From positions 1 through 64,000 of the forward strand of contig CBDETN010000028.1 in NCBI GenBank assembly GCA_965242915.1: a stretch of 64,000 nt of DNA. Direction: 5' to 3'. The notes beneath the pieces were generated by a model. That model ran no database searches and had not been told where the DNA came from. It worked only from the letters and a program-made list of their open reading frames with translations. Source of the stretch: CAJXII01 sp965242915. Its GTDB lineage: Bacteria; Campylobacterota; Campylobacteria; Campylobacterales; Arcobacteraceae. This document shows positions 30,386 through 40,515 of the stretch, piece by piece. Made by a program: the position numbers and the translations under genes. Within the stretch, counting starts at the first letter, position 1. Each line of letters starts with the position of its first letter.

Positions 30386-32701
30386 TTACACATCAAGATG
30401 TTCAACATCTTTAGCGTGATCTTCTATATATTTTCTTCTAGGCTCTACTTCATCACCCATAAAGAGAGTAAATGTATCTGAAGCTACTTCTGCATCATCA
30501 ATAGTTACTTTTAAAAGTCTTCTAGCCTCTGGTATCATAGTTGTTTCCCAAAGTTGTTCAGGATTCATCTCTCCTAGACCTTTATATCTTTGAATATATG
30601 CACCTTTTTTAGCATTTCCTTCAATCTCTTCAAGTAATTCAATTAAATCTCTATCACCAAATAAAGATAAATCTCGCTCACCTAATTTATTAAAAATATA
30701 TGTTGCTTCTCCAAAATATGATGAACTAAATAATTCATCATCAATTATTAACTCTTCAAGACCCTCAGAAGTTTGAACAAATAGATGAATTTTATTTTCA
30801 TTTACTGTTTTACTTAATATATTATAACCACGATCTGTTAAGAATTTTTCAACTATTTCAAATAACTTATCATTTGGAAGTCCAACATATTCTTTATTTT
30901 CAATTAAATATTTTAATACTTCCACAAGTGAATATCTTTTTTCAAGATTTTCAAGCATCGCTCTATAAGCAGCTACAATTTTAAAGAAATCTAGCAAATC
31001 ATTGTATCCCATACCTTCAAATTCAAAACTTTCTAATCCATTTTCAATCAAATAATTACTAAGTGCGGTATTATCTTTTAAATAAATTTCATTTTTACCT
31101 TTTTTGTATCTGTAAAGAGGTGGTTGAGCAATATATAAATATCCTAAATCAATAATTGGTCTTAAAAATCTAAAAAAGAAAGTTAATAACAATGTTTGAA
31201 TGTGGCTACCATCAACATCTGCATCTGTCATGATAATTACTTTATGATATCTTATTTTATCAGTATCAAAATCTTCACCAATACCACAACCCATAGCTGT
31301 AATCATATTTCTAATCTCATCTGATTTTAAAATCTTATCAAGTCTAGCTTTTTCAACATTTAAAATCTTACCTTTAAGCGGTAAAATAGCTTGATAAACT
31401 CTATCTCTACCTTGTTTGGCAGAACCGCCGGCAGAATCCCCTTCCACCAGATATAATTCTCTAATAGCAGGGTCTTTACTTTGACAATCAGCAAGTTTAC
31501 CAGGAAGAGTTCCAACACTTACACCACTTTTATTTCTTGTTAAATCTCTTGCTTTTTTAGCTGCATCACGACCTCGACTGGCTGCTAATGCTTTTTCCAT
31601 TACAAATTTTGCTTGTTGTGGATTTTCTTCAAAATATTTATTAAGTGATTCTGATGTTAATTTTTGACAAATCGGTTTTACATAACTAGAACCTAGTTTA
31701 CTTTTAGTTTGTCCTTCAAATTGGGGTTCAGGTACTTTAACACTAACAACTGCTATTAATCCCTCTCGAACATCATCACCGGTAATTTTAGTATCTTTTT
31801 CACTTGCCTTTGCATTTTCTTTTACATATTTAACAATACTTCTTGTTAATCCGGCTTTAAAACCGGTTTCGTGGGTACCACCATCTACTGTTCTAATATT
31901 ATTTACAAAAGATTGTGTTTTTTCTATATAACTGTCATTATATAATAATGCAATATCAACTTCTACACCATCAGCTGATACATTAAATGAAATAGGTTGA
32001 GTAATTGCAATACCTTTATTTACATCACTTACAAATTGTGCAATTCCACCTTCAAAATGATAAATCTCTTTAGTTCCATCTCTTTCATCTTTAAGTTCAA
32101 TAGTAATTAATGGATTTAAATATGCAACTTCTCTAAATCTTTTAGATAAAGTTTCAAAAGAAAATTCACTAACTTCAAAAATAGAAGTATCTGCTAAAAA
32201 TTCTATTTGTGTACCGGTTTTTTTACTTGTTCCTATTGCTTCTAAAGGAGCTTTTGGTATTCCACAAGAAAATTCTTGATAGTGAATTTTTCCATCTCTA
32301 AAAATTGTCATTTTAAGATCAGATGATAATGCATTTACAACCGATACACCAACCCCATGAAGTCCACCAGATACCTTATATGTATCTTTATCAAATTTAC
32401 CACCGGCATGAAGAACTGTAAGTACAACAGTTGCAGCACTTATTTTTTCACCTTCATGTATATCAGTTGGAATTCCACGACCATTATCACTTACTATAAT
32501 AGTATTGTTTTTTGTGATTGTTACTTTAATAATATCACAATATCCAGCCATAGCTTCATCTATAGAGTTATCAACAACTTCATAAACTAAATGATGAAGA
32601 CCTCTCTCATCAGTAGAACCGATATACATACCAGGTCTTTTTCTAACAGCTTCAAGTCCTTTTAGGACTTTAATATTACTAGCTCCATATTCGTTACTCA
32701 T
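30386..32701 (-). CDS. gyrB: DNA gyrase subunit B
   Basis: ATPase subunit of gyrase, which introduces negative supercoils. 771 residues. GHKL ATPase motifs: EVVDNSIDEAMAGYCD, VSDNGRGIPTDIH and GGLHGVGVSVVNALS. The Toprim part has LVEGDSAGGSAKQGRDR and MTDADVDGSHIQTLLL; the C-terminus has QRYKGLGEMNPEQLWETTM. Part of the origin cluster dnaA-dnaN-gyrB. Confidence 0.97.
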   Translation of the reverse strand: MSNEYGASNIKVLKGLEAVRKRPGMYIGSTDERGLHHLVYEVVDNSIDEAMAGYCDIIKVTITKNNTIIVSDNGRGIPTDIHEGEKISAATVVLTVLHAGGKFDKDTYKVSGGLHGVGVSVVNALSSDLKMTIFRDGKIHYQEFSCGIPKAPLEAIGTSKKTGTQIEFLADTSIFEVSEFSFETLSKRFREVAYLNPLITIELKDERDGTKEIYHFEGGIAQFVSDVNKGIAITQPISFNVSADGVEVDIALLYNDSYIEKTQSFVNNIRTVDGGTHETGFKAGLTRSIVKYVKENAKASEKDTKITGDDVREGLIAVVSVKVPEPQFEGQTKSKLGSSYVKPICQKLTSESLNKYFEENPQQAKFVMEKALAASRGRDAAKKARDLTRNKSGVSVGTLPGKLADCQSKDPAIRELYLVEGDSAGGSAKQGRDRVYQAILPLKGKILNVEKARLDKILKSDEIRNMITAMGCGIGEDFDTDKIRYHKVIIMTDADVDGSHIQTLLLTFFFRFLRPIIDLGYLYIAQPPLYRYKKGKNEIYLKDNTALSNYLIENGLESFEFEGMGYNDLLDFFKIVAAYRAMLENLEKRYSLVEVLKYLIENKEYVGLPNDKLFEIVEKFLTDRGYNILSKTVNENKIHLFVQTSEGLEELIIDDELFSSSYFGEATYIFNKLGERDLSLFGDRDLIELLEEIEGNAKKGAYIQRYKGLGEMNPEQLWETTMIPEARRLLKVTIDDAEVASDTFTLFMGDEVEPRRKYIEDHAKDVEHLDV

Positions 32702-32732
32702 ATTTTTTCCTTATTTCTCTAATTAATTTTTT

Positions 32733-33803
32733 TTATTTTTCTAAAATAATAGGCATAATAATTGTTATAAATTTATCATCTTCCAAATAAAATGGTAAAT
32801 TTGATTCATTAAATCCTACAGTTATATTTTCATTTGTTGTTGTACTTAAAAAATCTAATAAATATTTACTGTTTACTGCTATATAAAATGTATCATCTAT
32901 ATTTAAATCAACATCAATTTGAGTTTGTGCTTCACTATCTTCATCAACACTTTCAAATAAAATATTATTACTTGTAAATGTTATTTTAATATTTGGTTTA
33001 AGAGATGTTATTAATTTAATAGATTCTATAAGTGATGCTTTTGATAATTGAAAACTATATTTTAAGTTATTAGGAATTATTCTTTCATAATCAGGAAATT
33101 TACCATTGATTAATTTTGTAAAAAATTTCATGTTTTTATTATATATTACTAAATTAGTTTCATCATAACTAATAGCTGCATCATCAAAAAATAGTTTTTG
33201 AATTTCAATAATTGCTTTTTTAGGTATGATTATTTGTATCTCTTCATTAGATAAATTTTCTAAATTTGAAACAGCTAATCTTCTTGTATCAGTAGCTACA
33301 AAATTTATTTTATTTGTTTTAATATCTATTAATGCACCATTTAATTCAAATTTAGGATTATTATTATCAATTGAAGGTGTAATTTTTTTAATAGAATTTA
33401 TTAAATTTATAATATTTATATCTAATTGTTTTAAATTAGTTAATTGAGGAAATGAAGGATATTCATTTGCATCATACATTGGTAATTTAAAGTTAGATCT
33501 ACCTTGTTTTATATTTAGGTCATTATTGATAACTTCAAATATAATATCATTATCTTTAAGTCTTCTAATAATATTTAATAAATTACTACCATTAACAGTA
33601 GATTTACCATCATCAAAATCAGTAATAGTTTCACAAATAGATTCTAATCCCATTTCATAATCTGTAGATCTTAAAGTTAAATGATTTTGACTTACTTCAA
33701 AATATATATGTGAAGTAATTACACTTGCATCTTTTTTTTCTAAAAATGGCTGCATTGAAGAAATGATATTTTCAATGATATTTTTACTTATGGTAAATTT
33801 CAT
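32733..33803 (-). CDS. dnaN: DNA polymerase III sliding clamp (beta subunit)
   Basis: 356 residues, three clamp domains. Recognisable parts are LLNIIRRLKDNDIIFEV, the VATDTRRLAVSNL turn and the C-terminal IIMPIIL, which normally reads P-[MV]-[RK]; here it is MPIILEK. It clamps DNA and tethers polymerase III. The start at 33803 has AAAAGGAAAT upstream. Lies just after oriC. Confidence 0.95.
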   Translation of the reverse strand: MKFTISKNIIENIISSMQPFLEKKDASVITSHIYFEVSQNHLTLRSTDYEMGLESICETITDFDDGKSTVNGSNLLNIIRRLKDNDIIFEVINNDLNIKQGRSNFKLPMYDANEYPSFPQLTNLKQLDINIINLINSIKKITPSIDNNNPKFELNGALIDIKTNKINFVATDTRRLAVSNLENLSNEEIQIIIPKKAIIEIQKLFFDDAAISYDETNLVIYNKNMKFFTKLINGKFPDYERIIPNNLKYSFQLSKASLIESIKLITSLKPNIKITFTSNNILFESVDEDSEAQTQIDVDLNIDDTFYIAVNSKYLLDFLSTTTNENITVGFNESNLPFYLEDDKFITIIMPIILEK

Positions 33804-33984
33804 TTTAATTTCCTTTTATATTAAAATTTAGTAGTAGATAGTAGTCTATGTGAATAGATGAAAACAATGTTAAAACCATTTAGTAATGGTACTAAAGTTG
33901 TGTGAAAACTTTTTTAAAATTATTCACATCTATTCACATAGACTAATTCAAATAAATAAATTTTATTTGATATATTTACTTTTT
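33804..33984. other. oriC: Replication origin (oriC) between dnaA and dnaN
   Basis: A 17-base inverted repeat, GTCTATGTGAATAGATG at 33844-33860 and CATCTATTCACATAGAC at 33927-33943, carries DnaA-box-like TATTCACAT sites; a third lies at 33921-33929, and a TGTGTGAAAA box around 33900. Next to the first box is a run of TAG triplets (33829-33844), like the DnaA-trio that guides strand opening, followed by an AT-rich stretch into dnaN that may be the unwinding element. Location and elements agree with origins of other Campylobacterota. Confidence 0.85.
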
Positions 33985-35301
33985 TTAATAATCCTTATTT
34001 ATAAATTTATTTTTTAGATTTTCAAGAAGCAATCTAAAGTTTTCATCTTTTTCTATCAATTCATTTGCTTTAGAAATATTTTTAGAAACAGCACTATGAT
34101 CTTTCATACCAAGATTTTTTGCAATTTCCGGCATAGAGTTATGAGTAAGCTCACGTGCAAGAAATATTACAATTCTTCTTGCAGTTACTGCACTTGCAGT
34201 TCTTTTAATTTTTAAATCACTTGGTTTGATATTTAATTCACGTGCTACTACATTGATAATATCAGGTAATTTAACATTGTCTTTTATCTCTTGAATTTGA
34301 TCTTTTAATAAGTTTTGTACCAAGTCAAGATTTATTTCGCCGCCAAGTAAATCAGCTGTTGCTCTTATTTGAATAAGTACACCCTCTATTGCTCTAATAG
34401 AATTATCAAAATTTGTAGCTATATAATTAACTACATCTTTATTTAAAATAATACAATTAAGTTCACTCTTTTTTTCAATAATAGCAATTTTTGTTTCAAG
34501 GTCAGGAACTTTAATGTCAGCCATAAGTCCCCACTCAAATCTACTTTTTAATCTCTCTTCAAGTCCAGCTATCTGAGAAGGAAGTTTATCAGCTGTTAAT
34601 ACTATTTGCTTTTTTGCAGTATGAAGTTCATTAAAAGTGTGAAAAAATTCTTCTTGAGTTCCCTCTTTACCACTTAAAAATTGAATATCGTCAATAAGAA
34701 GTAAATCACATTTTCTATAAGTACTTCTAAAATGTTCCATATTTTTACTTTTAATTGAAAAGGTAAAAGCATTCATAAACTGTTCACTAGTAAGATAAAT
34801 AACTGTTTTACCTTTTTCAATGGCATCATTACCTATTGCCTGAAGTAAATGAGTTTTTCCTAAACCGGTGCCACCATAAATAAAAAGTGGATTATATTGA
34901 ATACCTGGTTTTTTGGCAACTGCAAGTGAAGCATTGTATGCCATTTGATTTGAACTACCTACAACAAAAGATTCAAAAGTAAAAGATGGATTTAAGAGTG
35001 TAGTATCTGCTATTTGTGCAGATGCAGATTCATTTAAGATTTCTTTTTTTGTTCTTCTTTTTTCACCGGTAACTTTTATCTCAATAGTTGGTTTTGTACC
35101 TTTTGCTGATTCAAAAATATTTTTTATATTTGAAGAAAATTTAGTTTTAATATAAGAAGCAATAAATTTATTAGGAACTTCAAATACAGCTAATTCATCA
35201 CTTGAACTAGCTTTTTTGTAAACTATCTGCTGTAAGAATTTTTCATAATCATTTGAAGTAACTTCTTTTTGAAGCAATAGTAAAATTTCTTTTGTAGTCA
35301 A
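33985..35301 (-). CDS. dnaA: Chromosomal replication initiator DnaA
   Basis: 438 residues. Walker A GGTGLGKTHLLQAIG and Walker B CDLLLIDDIQFLSG mark the AAA+ domain; domain IV has the DnaA-box-binding signature ARRIVIFLARELTHNSMPEIAKNLGMKDHSAVSKNI. It opens oriC, which lies directly downstream. Intact. Confidence 0.97.
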   Translation of the reverse strand: MTTKEILLLLQKEVTSNDYEKFLQQIVYKKASSSDELAVFEVPNKFIASYIKTKFSSNIKNIFESAKGTKPTIEIKVTGEKRRTKKEILNESASAQIADTTLLNPSFTFESFVVGSSNQMAYNASLAVAKKPGIQYNPLFIYGGTGLGKTHLLQAIGNDAIEKGKTVIYLTSEQFMNAFTFSIKSKNMEHFRSTYRKCDLLLIDDIQFLSGKEGTQEEFFHTFNELHTAKKQIVLTADKLPSQIAGLEERLKSRFEWGLMADIKVPDLETKIAIIEKKSELNCIILNKDVVNYIATNFDNSIRAIEGVLIQIRATADLLGGEINLDLVQNLLKDQIQEIKDNVKLPDIINVVARELNIKPSDLKIKRTASAVTARRIVIFLARELTHNSMPEIAKNLGMKDHSAVSKNISKANELIEKDENFRLLLENLKNKFINKDY

Positions 35302-35448
35302 AACTTTTATTTCCTAAATATTTTATACTTATTATATCTAAATTTTATTAAAGAATTGTAAATTTATAAAACTATCTTTCATCGGACATCTTGGTGTAAT
35401 TACGAAATTAAAAATTTCTATTACACAACAAAATCTCGTGAAAGTCTA

Positions 35449-35472
35449 AAAAAGTGAAGAAATTCACTTTTT
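35449..35472 (-). terminator. Terminator after fabI
   Basis: Inverted repeat AAAAAGTGAA (35449-35458) and TTCACTTTTT (35463-35472) with a GAAA loop, followed in the minus sense by a T run. It begins two bases after the fabI stop and separates fabI from dnaA. Confidence 0.75.
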
Positions 35473-35473
35473 A

Positions 35474-36295
35474 TTAACGACTTTCACCATTCCAAGCTAT
35501 TGATTGCTTTCCATCTTCATCAAATGAAACAGCCGGCATACCCATAATATTATATCCACCGTCAACATAATGAATCTCACCGGTTACCGCACTGCTTAAA
35601 TCTGAAAGTAAATACATACCGCTATTTCCAACTTCTGTTGTAGTTACATTTTGTTTCATAGGAGAGTGTGCTTCATTCCATTTTAACATAAATCTAAATT
35701 CACCAATTCCAGCTGCTGCTAAAGTTTTAATAGGACCGGCAGAAATTGCATTTACTCTAATACCATCTTTTCCTAAATCTTCTGCCATATACTTTACAGT
35801 CATTTCAAGTGCTGCTTTTGCTACACCCATAAGATTGTAATTTGGAATATATTTAACACCGCCATAATAAGAAAGTGTAAGTACACTAGAGTTTTTACTC
35901 ATAATCGGTTTAAGAGCTTGAGTTATCTCTATTAAACTGTATACAGATACATTCATAGCAACTTCAAAGGCATCTTTTGTAATATCTGTAAATCTACCGC
36001 TAAGTCCATCTTTTGGAGCAAATGCAATAGAGTGAACGATAAAATCAATTTCACCCATATCTTTTTCTAAAGATTCTTTTAAAGCTTTTATCTCTTGAGG
36101 ATTTGATACATCACAAGGATATAATCTACCATTACAACCTAAATCTTCAGCAATTGGAGCTAGTTTCTTTTCAAATCTTTCATTTAAAAAAGTGATAGCT
36201 ATCTGGGCTCCTTGCTCTTGACATTGTTTAGCAATTCCATAAGCTATTGATTTATTATTGGCAATACCTAGAATTACCCCTTTTTTACCCTTCAT
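35474..36295 (-). CDS. fabI: Enoyl-[acyl-carrier-protein] reductase, NADH-type
   Basis: Last reduction in the fatty-acid elongation cycle. About 273 residues from MKGKKGVILGIANNKSIAYG, an SDR fold with the FabI form of the NAD site. The catalytic Y-x6-K is in YNLMGVAKAALE; SVLTLSYYGGVKYIPNY is also typical of FabI. An ATG two codons upstream (36301) is possible. Follows tpiA on the same strand, 22 bases away. Confidence 0.94.
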   Translation of the reverse strand: MKGKKGVILGIANNKSIAYGIAKQCQEQGAQIAITFLNERFEKKLAPIAEDLGCNGRLYPCDVSNPQEIKALKESLEKDMGEIDFIVHSIAFAPKDGLSGRFTDITKDAFEVAMNVSVYSLIEITQALKPIMSKNSSVLTLSYYGGVKYIPNYNLMGVAKAALEMTVKYMAEDLGKDGIRVNAISAGPIKTLAAAGIGEFRFMLKWNEAHSPMKQNVTTTEVGNSGMYLLSDLSSAVTGEIHYVDGGYNIMGMPAVSFDEDGKQSIAWNGESR

Positions 36296-36317
36296 TATCA
36301 TTCAAAACTCTCCTATT

Positions 36318-37028
36318 TTATTTTTTACTTGTTATATTAATCATATCTTTAAATTGCTCTACATCCCAAGATGAAGTACCGATTAAAGTCCCATCTACAT
36401 TTTCAATATTTAAAATTTCTTCTAAATTTGACGGTTTTACACTTCCACCATAAAGTAATGGCTTATCAATCTTTTTCTTAATTTTTCTGTGAATAGTTGC
36501 TATATCTTCAACAGAAGCAACCACTCCGGTACCAATCGCCCAAACAGGTTCGTAAGCTAAAATCATATTGTCATAAGTTAAATCTATACCATCAAATTGT
36601 TCCCATATATAACCCAAAGTTTCAGTTAATCCAGCTTCTTTGATTTCTAAAGGTTCACCCACACAATAAATTATTTTATATCCGTGTGATTTATAATAGT
36701 TAAATTTTAAAGCTATCTCTTTTTGAGTTTCACCTAAAATGTGTCTTCTTTCACTGTGACCGATTAAAATTGTTTTAATTCCAAATTCATCAAGTTGTTC
36801 AGTACCTATTTCACCTGTATATGAACCATTTTTTACACAATAAGCATTTTGAGCACCTAGAGACAAATTTGAAACTGTATCAAAATCATTCAGAGCAGTT
36901 GCAGTTGGAAAAATATAAACTTCATTATTTATATTTTCATCTTGTAAAAATTTATTTACATTTTCCACAAATTCTTTTGTACTTTTTCGAGTATGATTTG
37001 TTTTAAAATTACTAGCGATTATTTTCAT
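36318..37028 (-). CDS. tpiA: Triosephosphate isomerase
   Basis: Interconverts dihydroxyacetone phosphate and glyceraldehyde 3-phosphate. 236 residues. The catalytic set is visible: K in ASNFKTNHTR, H in IGHSERRH, E in LAYEPVWAIGTG, and the phosphate-binding YGGSVKPSN. Slightly shorter than the usual 250, as in related bacteria. Confidence 0.95.
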   Translation of the reverse strand: MKIIASNFKTNHTRKSTKEFVENVNKFLQDENINNEVYIFPTATALNDFDTVSNLSLGAQNAYCVKNGSYTGEIGTEQLDEFGIKTILIGHSERRHILGETQKEIALKFNYYKSHGYKIIYCVGEPLEIKEAGLTETLGYIWEQFDGIDLTYDNMILAYEPVWAIGTGVVASVEDIATIHRKIKKKIDKPLLYGGSVKPSNLEEILNIENVDGTLIGTSSWDVEQFKDMINITSKK

Positions 37029-37062
37029 AAAAATCCTTTATATTAAATAAAATACGATTATA

Positions 37063-38130
37063 TCATAAATTAAATTTCTCTTTTATTTTATCAAAGTTGG
37101 CTTCACAGATTCCTTTGTTCGTAATAAGTCCAGTAACCAGTCTTGCAGGGGTTACATCAAATCCATAATTAATAGCAGGTGAATCTTTTGGAGTTATCAA
37201 TACTTCTCGTACATCTCCGTTTTTATCTATACCTTTTATATATTTAACTTCATCTTCACTTCTAAGTTCAATAGGTATCTCTTTAACCCCATCAATAATA
37301 TCAAAATCAAAAGTTGAAGCAGGGATAGCTACATAAAATGGTACATCATTATCCTTTGCCGCTAAAGCTTTTAGATAAGTTCCAATTTTATTTGCTACAT
37401 CTCCACTTGCACTTACTCTATCTGCACCTGTTATCACCATATCTACCTGACCATCTTGCATAAGGTAACCACCTGTATTATCTGCAATTATTGTATGATT
37501 TATTCCACTTTGAGTTAATTCCCATGCTGTTAAACTAGCCCCTTGATTTCTAGGACGCGTTTCATCTACCCATACATGCACATCAATTCCTCTTTTTTTA
37601 GCTTCATAAATTGGTGCCAGTGCTGTTCCCTCATCAATAACAGCAAGCCATCCTGCATTACAATGAGTTAAAATATTAATTTTTGTTTTATTCTTTTTCT
37701 TTAAAATTTCTTCAATAATATCACAACCATATTTTGCGATTTTCTCACTCTCAAGTGCCTCATCATCATTTAACTTAATTGCAAATTTCAGTGAATCATT
37801 TACTAAATCATTCGAATCTTTTAAAAGTTCCATCATTTTATCAACTGCCCACATAAGATTTACAGCTGTTGGTCTTGATTCTCTTATTAATTTTGCTTTT
37901 TGCTTTAACTCTTCATAAGATTTTACTTCTCTAAGAGCAGTATATATTCCAAATGCAGCGACACTTCCTATAACTCCGGCACCTCGTACAGTCATATCTT
38001 TTATAGCTTCAACTATTTCATCTGTAGTTTTTAAAACCTTTGTTTCATACTCAAAAGGTAATTTTGTCTGATCAATTACTTCTAAAAATTTATCATCATT
38101 TAACCATAATGCTTTATATTTACCTCTCAT
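37063..38130 (-). CDS. mtnA: S-methyl-5-thioribose-1-phosphate isomerase
   Basis: Methionine salvage: converts methylthioribose 1-phosphate to the ribulose form. 355 residues. Motifs: RGAGVIGSVAAFG, ILTHCNAGWLA with the catalytic cysteine, DETRPRNQGASLTAWEL, and GADRVSASGDVANKIGTY with the catalytic aspartate. Its pathway partner mtnK is 1.1 kb upstream on the same strand, with a RhuM-family gene between them. Confidence 0.93.
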   Translation of the reverse strand: MRGKYKALWLNDDKFLEVIDQTKLPFEYETKVLKTTDEIVEAIKDMTVRGAGVIGSVAAFGIYTALREVKSYEELKQKAKLIRESRPTAVNLMWAVDKMMELLKDSNDLVNDSLKFAIKLNDDEALESEKIAKYGCDIIEEILKKKNKTKINILTHCNAGWLAVIDEGTALAPIYEAKKRGIDVHVWVDETRPRNQGASLTAWELTQSGINHTIIADNTGGYLMQDGQVDMVITGADRVSASGDVANKIGTYLKALAAKDNDVPFYVAIPASTFDFDIIDGVKEIPIELRSEDEVKYIKGIDKNGDVREVLITPKDSPAINYGFDVTPARLVTGLITNKGICEANFDKIKEKFNL

Positions 38131-38145
38131 TTTATTTTCTTACCT

Positions 38146-39153
38146 TTATTTATTTTCTAATTCTTTTATGATGTTATCAAAATCACTCACATATGACTTG
38201 TCTTGAATAACTCTATATTTTTCATATTCACCCTCTGCTTTTAGTTTTGCTTCAAGTGCAGATACTTTACCATTATGTAATAAAATAGGATAATCAGATA
38301 ATTGTAAAAACTTATCTAAAAATATTATCCAATCTTTCATATTTATAACAATACCACGACTTGCTTTATTTTCGGCCAAGTCAAGATATGCTGATACTAT
38401 TCTTTCTAACTGCTTTATATGTTCGTGATTTAGATAATTTTTAGCGACACTTACATCTGATTTTAGTATCTTACCATTTGGTGAGTTTTTCCATGTTTGA
38501 AGTCCTATATAAATTTTTTCAACATCAACTTCACTATATATTATCTCTGCTGCTGTCTTACCACAAATTGCCCAGTGCATTTTATTTTGTACTGTTGCAA
38601 AAAATTGTTTTGTAGTATCATCATTTAAATCATAATCAGCACTTAGTGCATAAATATCTGTAACTTTTTGATAAAATCTTCTCTCACTAAGACGAATTTC
38701 TCGAATTCTTTCCAATTGTTCTTCAAAATAATCTATACCAAAATGATGAATCTTTTTTAATCTCTCATCATCCATAGTAAAACCTTTGATGATATATTCA
38801 TGTAGTACTTCAGTAGCCCATTTTCTAAACTCTGTAGCACGATGAGAATTAACTCTATATCCTACTGCCGTGATTGCTTTTAGATTATAATATTTTTTAT
38901 TTCTTTTTACTTCCCTATTGCCTTCTTTTTGAACTTGTAAGAAATCCTTACAAGTTGAATTTCCCATTAACTCTTGCTCTTTATATATATTTTTTAGATG
39001 TAAAGTTATATTTTGTGGAGTAGTTTCAAAAAGTTCTGATAAATCTTTTTGTGTAAGCCATAATGTTTCATCTTGAAAATACACATCTATATTTACTTTT
39101 GCTGTATCAGTTTTAAATATTATAAAGTTTGGTATTTGTTGTAAATTATTCAT
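38146..39153 (-). CDS. RhuM-family protein
   Basis: 335 residues. VNIDVYFQDETLWLTQKDLSELFETTPQNITLHLKNIYKEQEL followed by NREVKRNKKYYNLKAITAVGYRVNSHRATEFRKWATEVLHEYI is the RhuM signature, with a DNA-binding-like start. The C-terminal half is helical and resembles parts of Fic/DOC-like accessory regions (KMHWAICGKTAAEIIYSEVD). RhuM was named from a Salmonella pathogenicity island; its role is unclear. It splits mtnK from mtnA and has its own upstream palindrome, so it is probably an acquired gene. Confidence 0.85.
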   Translation of the reverse strand: MNNLQQIPNFIIFKTDTAKVNIDVYFQDETLWLTQKDLSELFETTPQNITLHLKNIYKEQELMGNSTCKDFLQVQKEGNREVKRNKKYYNLKAITAVGYRVNSHRATEFRKWATEVLHEYIIKGFTMDDERLKKIHHFGIDYFEEQLERIREIRLSERRFYQKVTDIYALSADYDLNDDTTKQFFATVQNKMHWAICGKTAAEIIYSEVDVEKIYIGLQTWKNSPNGKILKSDVSVAKNYLNHEHIKQLERIVSAYLDLAENKASRGIVINMKDWIIFLDKFLQLSDYPILLHNGKVSALEAKLKAEGEYEKYRVIQDKSYVSDFDNIIKELENK

Positions 39154-39203
39154 TTATATTCCTTGATAATTTTATATATCATAGCATCAAATTTTTGTTT
39201 TTT

Positions 39204-39230
39204 TAAAAAGTATGTCAGTTTGACATATTT
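39204..39230 (-). promoter_or_regulatory. TGACATACTTTT motif, copy 3 (palindromic)
   Basis: AAAAGTATGTCA - GTT - TGACATATTTT forms a near-perfect palindrome about 50 bases upstream of the RhuM-family gene. In that gene's sense it reads AAATATGTCAAACTGACATACTTTT and aligns with the motif before the ORF6N gene. A likely -10 (TATGAT) follows 29 bases after the motif. Confidence 0.55.
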
Positions 39231-40450
39231 TATCTTTTTATAATCTCAATTATCTCTTCAACTGAATCTATACTATCATATCTCATCACAAATTCTCTTG
39301 CAATTTCTATAACCAACTCTTCAGCTTTAGCTCTTTGCTCTTTGTTTTTTATTCCTCTTATCTCTTCAACTCCGGCAACCCCAAAAACTCTTCTTGCCAT
39401 TTTACAACCTGCAAATCCTACACTATCTCTTAAAATTGATTTTAAAAATTGACTTTTGTATTGCTCTAAAGTTGAATCATCAATATATCCATCAGTTATC
39501 AATGCTGAATCTTTTTGACTATCCCATAGTTCAAAAAACTTTTCATCAAACATCTCTAACATCTCATAGGTGGTTTTAAGTAACCATTTTTTATATTCTT
39601 GATCACCAGTTACAATATGATGGTGTATATAATTATTAACTAAATTTGCCAATAATGCCCCAATATCAAATCCAAAGGGACCTACAAATGCAAATTCAGG
39701 GTCTATTACATAAGTTTCATTATTGTTTAGCATAATAGAACCTGTATGTAAATCTCCATGAATTAAAGTATCTGTTTGAGTCATAAATTTATATTTTAAA
39801 TCAAGCACGCGTTTTTTAAATTCCATATCATTAAAAACTTTAGCAGCTAATGGATTGTCTTTTACATTTTCATTGTCATTTGTTTCATTTTCCATAAACG
39901 CAAATGTAAATACAAAATCTTCTGTAAGTTTACAAAGTTCTGTATTGTCATTAAACTGTTCAATAAGCTCTCTTTTTTCATCACTTTGAAGATATAGTGA
40001 TGAGGTATAAAAAAGAGTATTTGCCAAGTATGTGGAGATATGGGAACTTATGTTTGGATAAATTTTTTTATCAATTAATCCAGCTCGTAAAATAATATGA
40101 TTGTCAAGATACTGCATAACAACTACACTCATATTTTCACTGGTATGATAGAGCTTTGGAATAAAATTAGGAACAATTTTTTTAAACTTTTTTAAGGCTC
40201 TTATCTCATAAGTCATTCTTTCACGACTTAAAGGAAATTCTTCACCTACACATCTAAGATAAGGAACTGCTTGTTTAACAATTAAGGCTTTTTTAGGATT
40301 GGTAGTTGATTTTACAATATAAACAAAGTTTAAATTACCATCTCCAATTTCACTTGCTTCAAAATCATCTTCATCAAAGAACTCCATAACTTCTTGAATC
40401 TCAAAAAGGTAATTAATTACACTATTTTTATCTAATACTTTGTACTTCAT
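39230..40450 (-). CDS. mtnK: S-methyl-5-thioribose kinase
   Basis: Phosphorylates methylthioribose, the step before MtnA in methionine salvage. 406 residues, aminoglycoside-phosphotransferase fold: ALIVKQAVPYLRCVGEEFPLSRERMTYE (ATP and substrate), LIHGDLHTGSIM with the catalytic aspartate, and VIDPEFAFVGPFGFDIGALLANL. Intact. Confidence 0.92.
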   Translation of the reverse strand: MKYKVLDKNSVINYLFEIQEVMEFFDEDDFEASEIGDGNLNFVYIVKSTTNPKKALIVKQAVPYLRCVGEEFPLSRERMTYEIRALKKFKKIVPNFIPKLYHTSENMSVVVMQYLDNHIILRAGLIDKKIYPNISSHISTYLANTLFYTSSLYLQSDEKRELIEQFNDNTELCKLTEDFVFTFAFMENETNDNENVKDNPLAAKVFNDMEFKKRVLDLKYKFMTQTDTLIHGDLHTGSIMLNNNETYVIDPEFAFVGPFGFDIGALLANLVNNYIHHHIVTGDQEYKKWLLKTTYEMLEMFDEKFFELWDSQKDSALITDGYIDDSTLEQYKSQFLKSILRDSVGFAGCKMARRVFGVAGVEEIRGIKNKEQRAKAEELVIEIAREFVMRYDSIDSVEEIIEIIKR

Positions 40451-40515
40451 TTTTGATTGTCCTCACTTTGATTGGGGAATTAGTCTATTATTATACCTAA
40501 TTCCACTTAATGATA

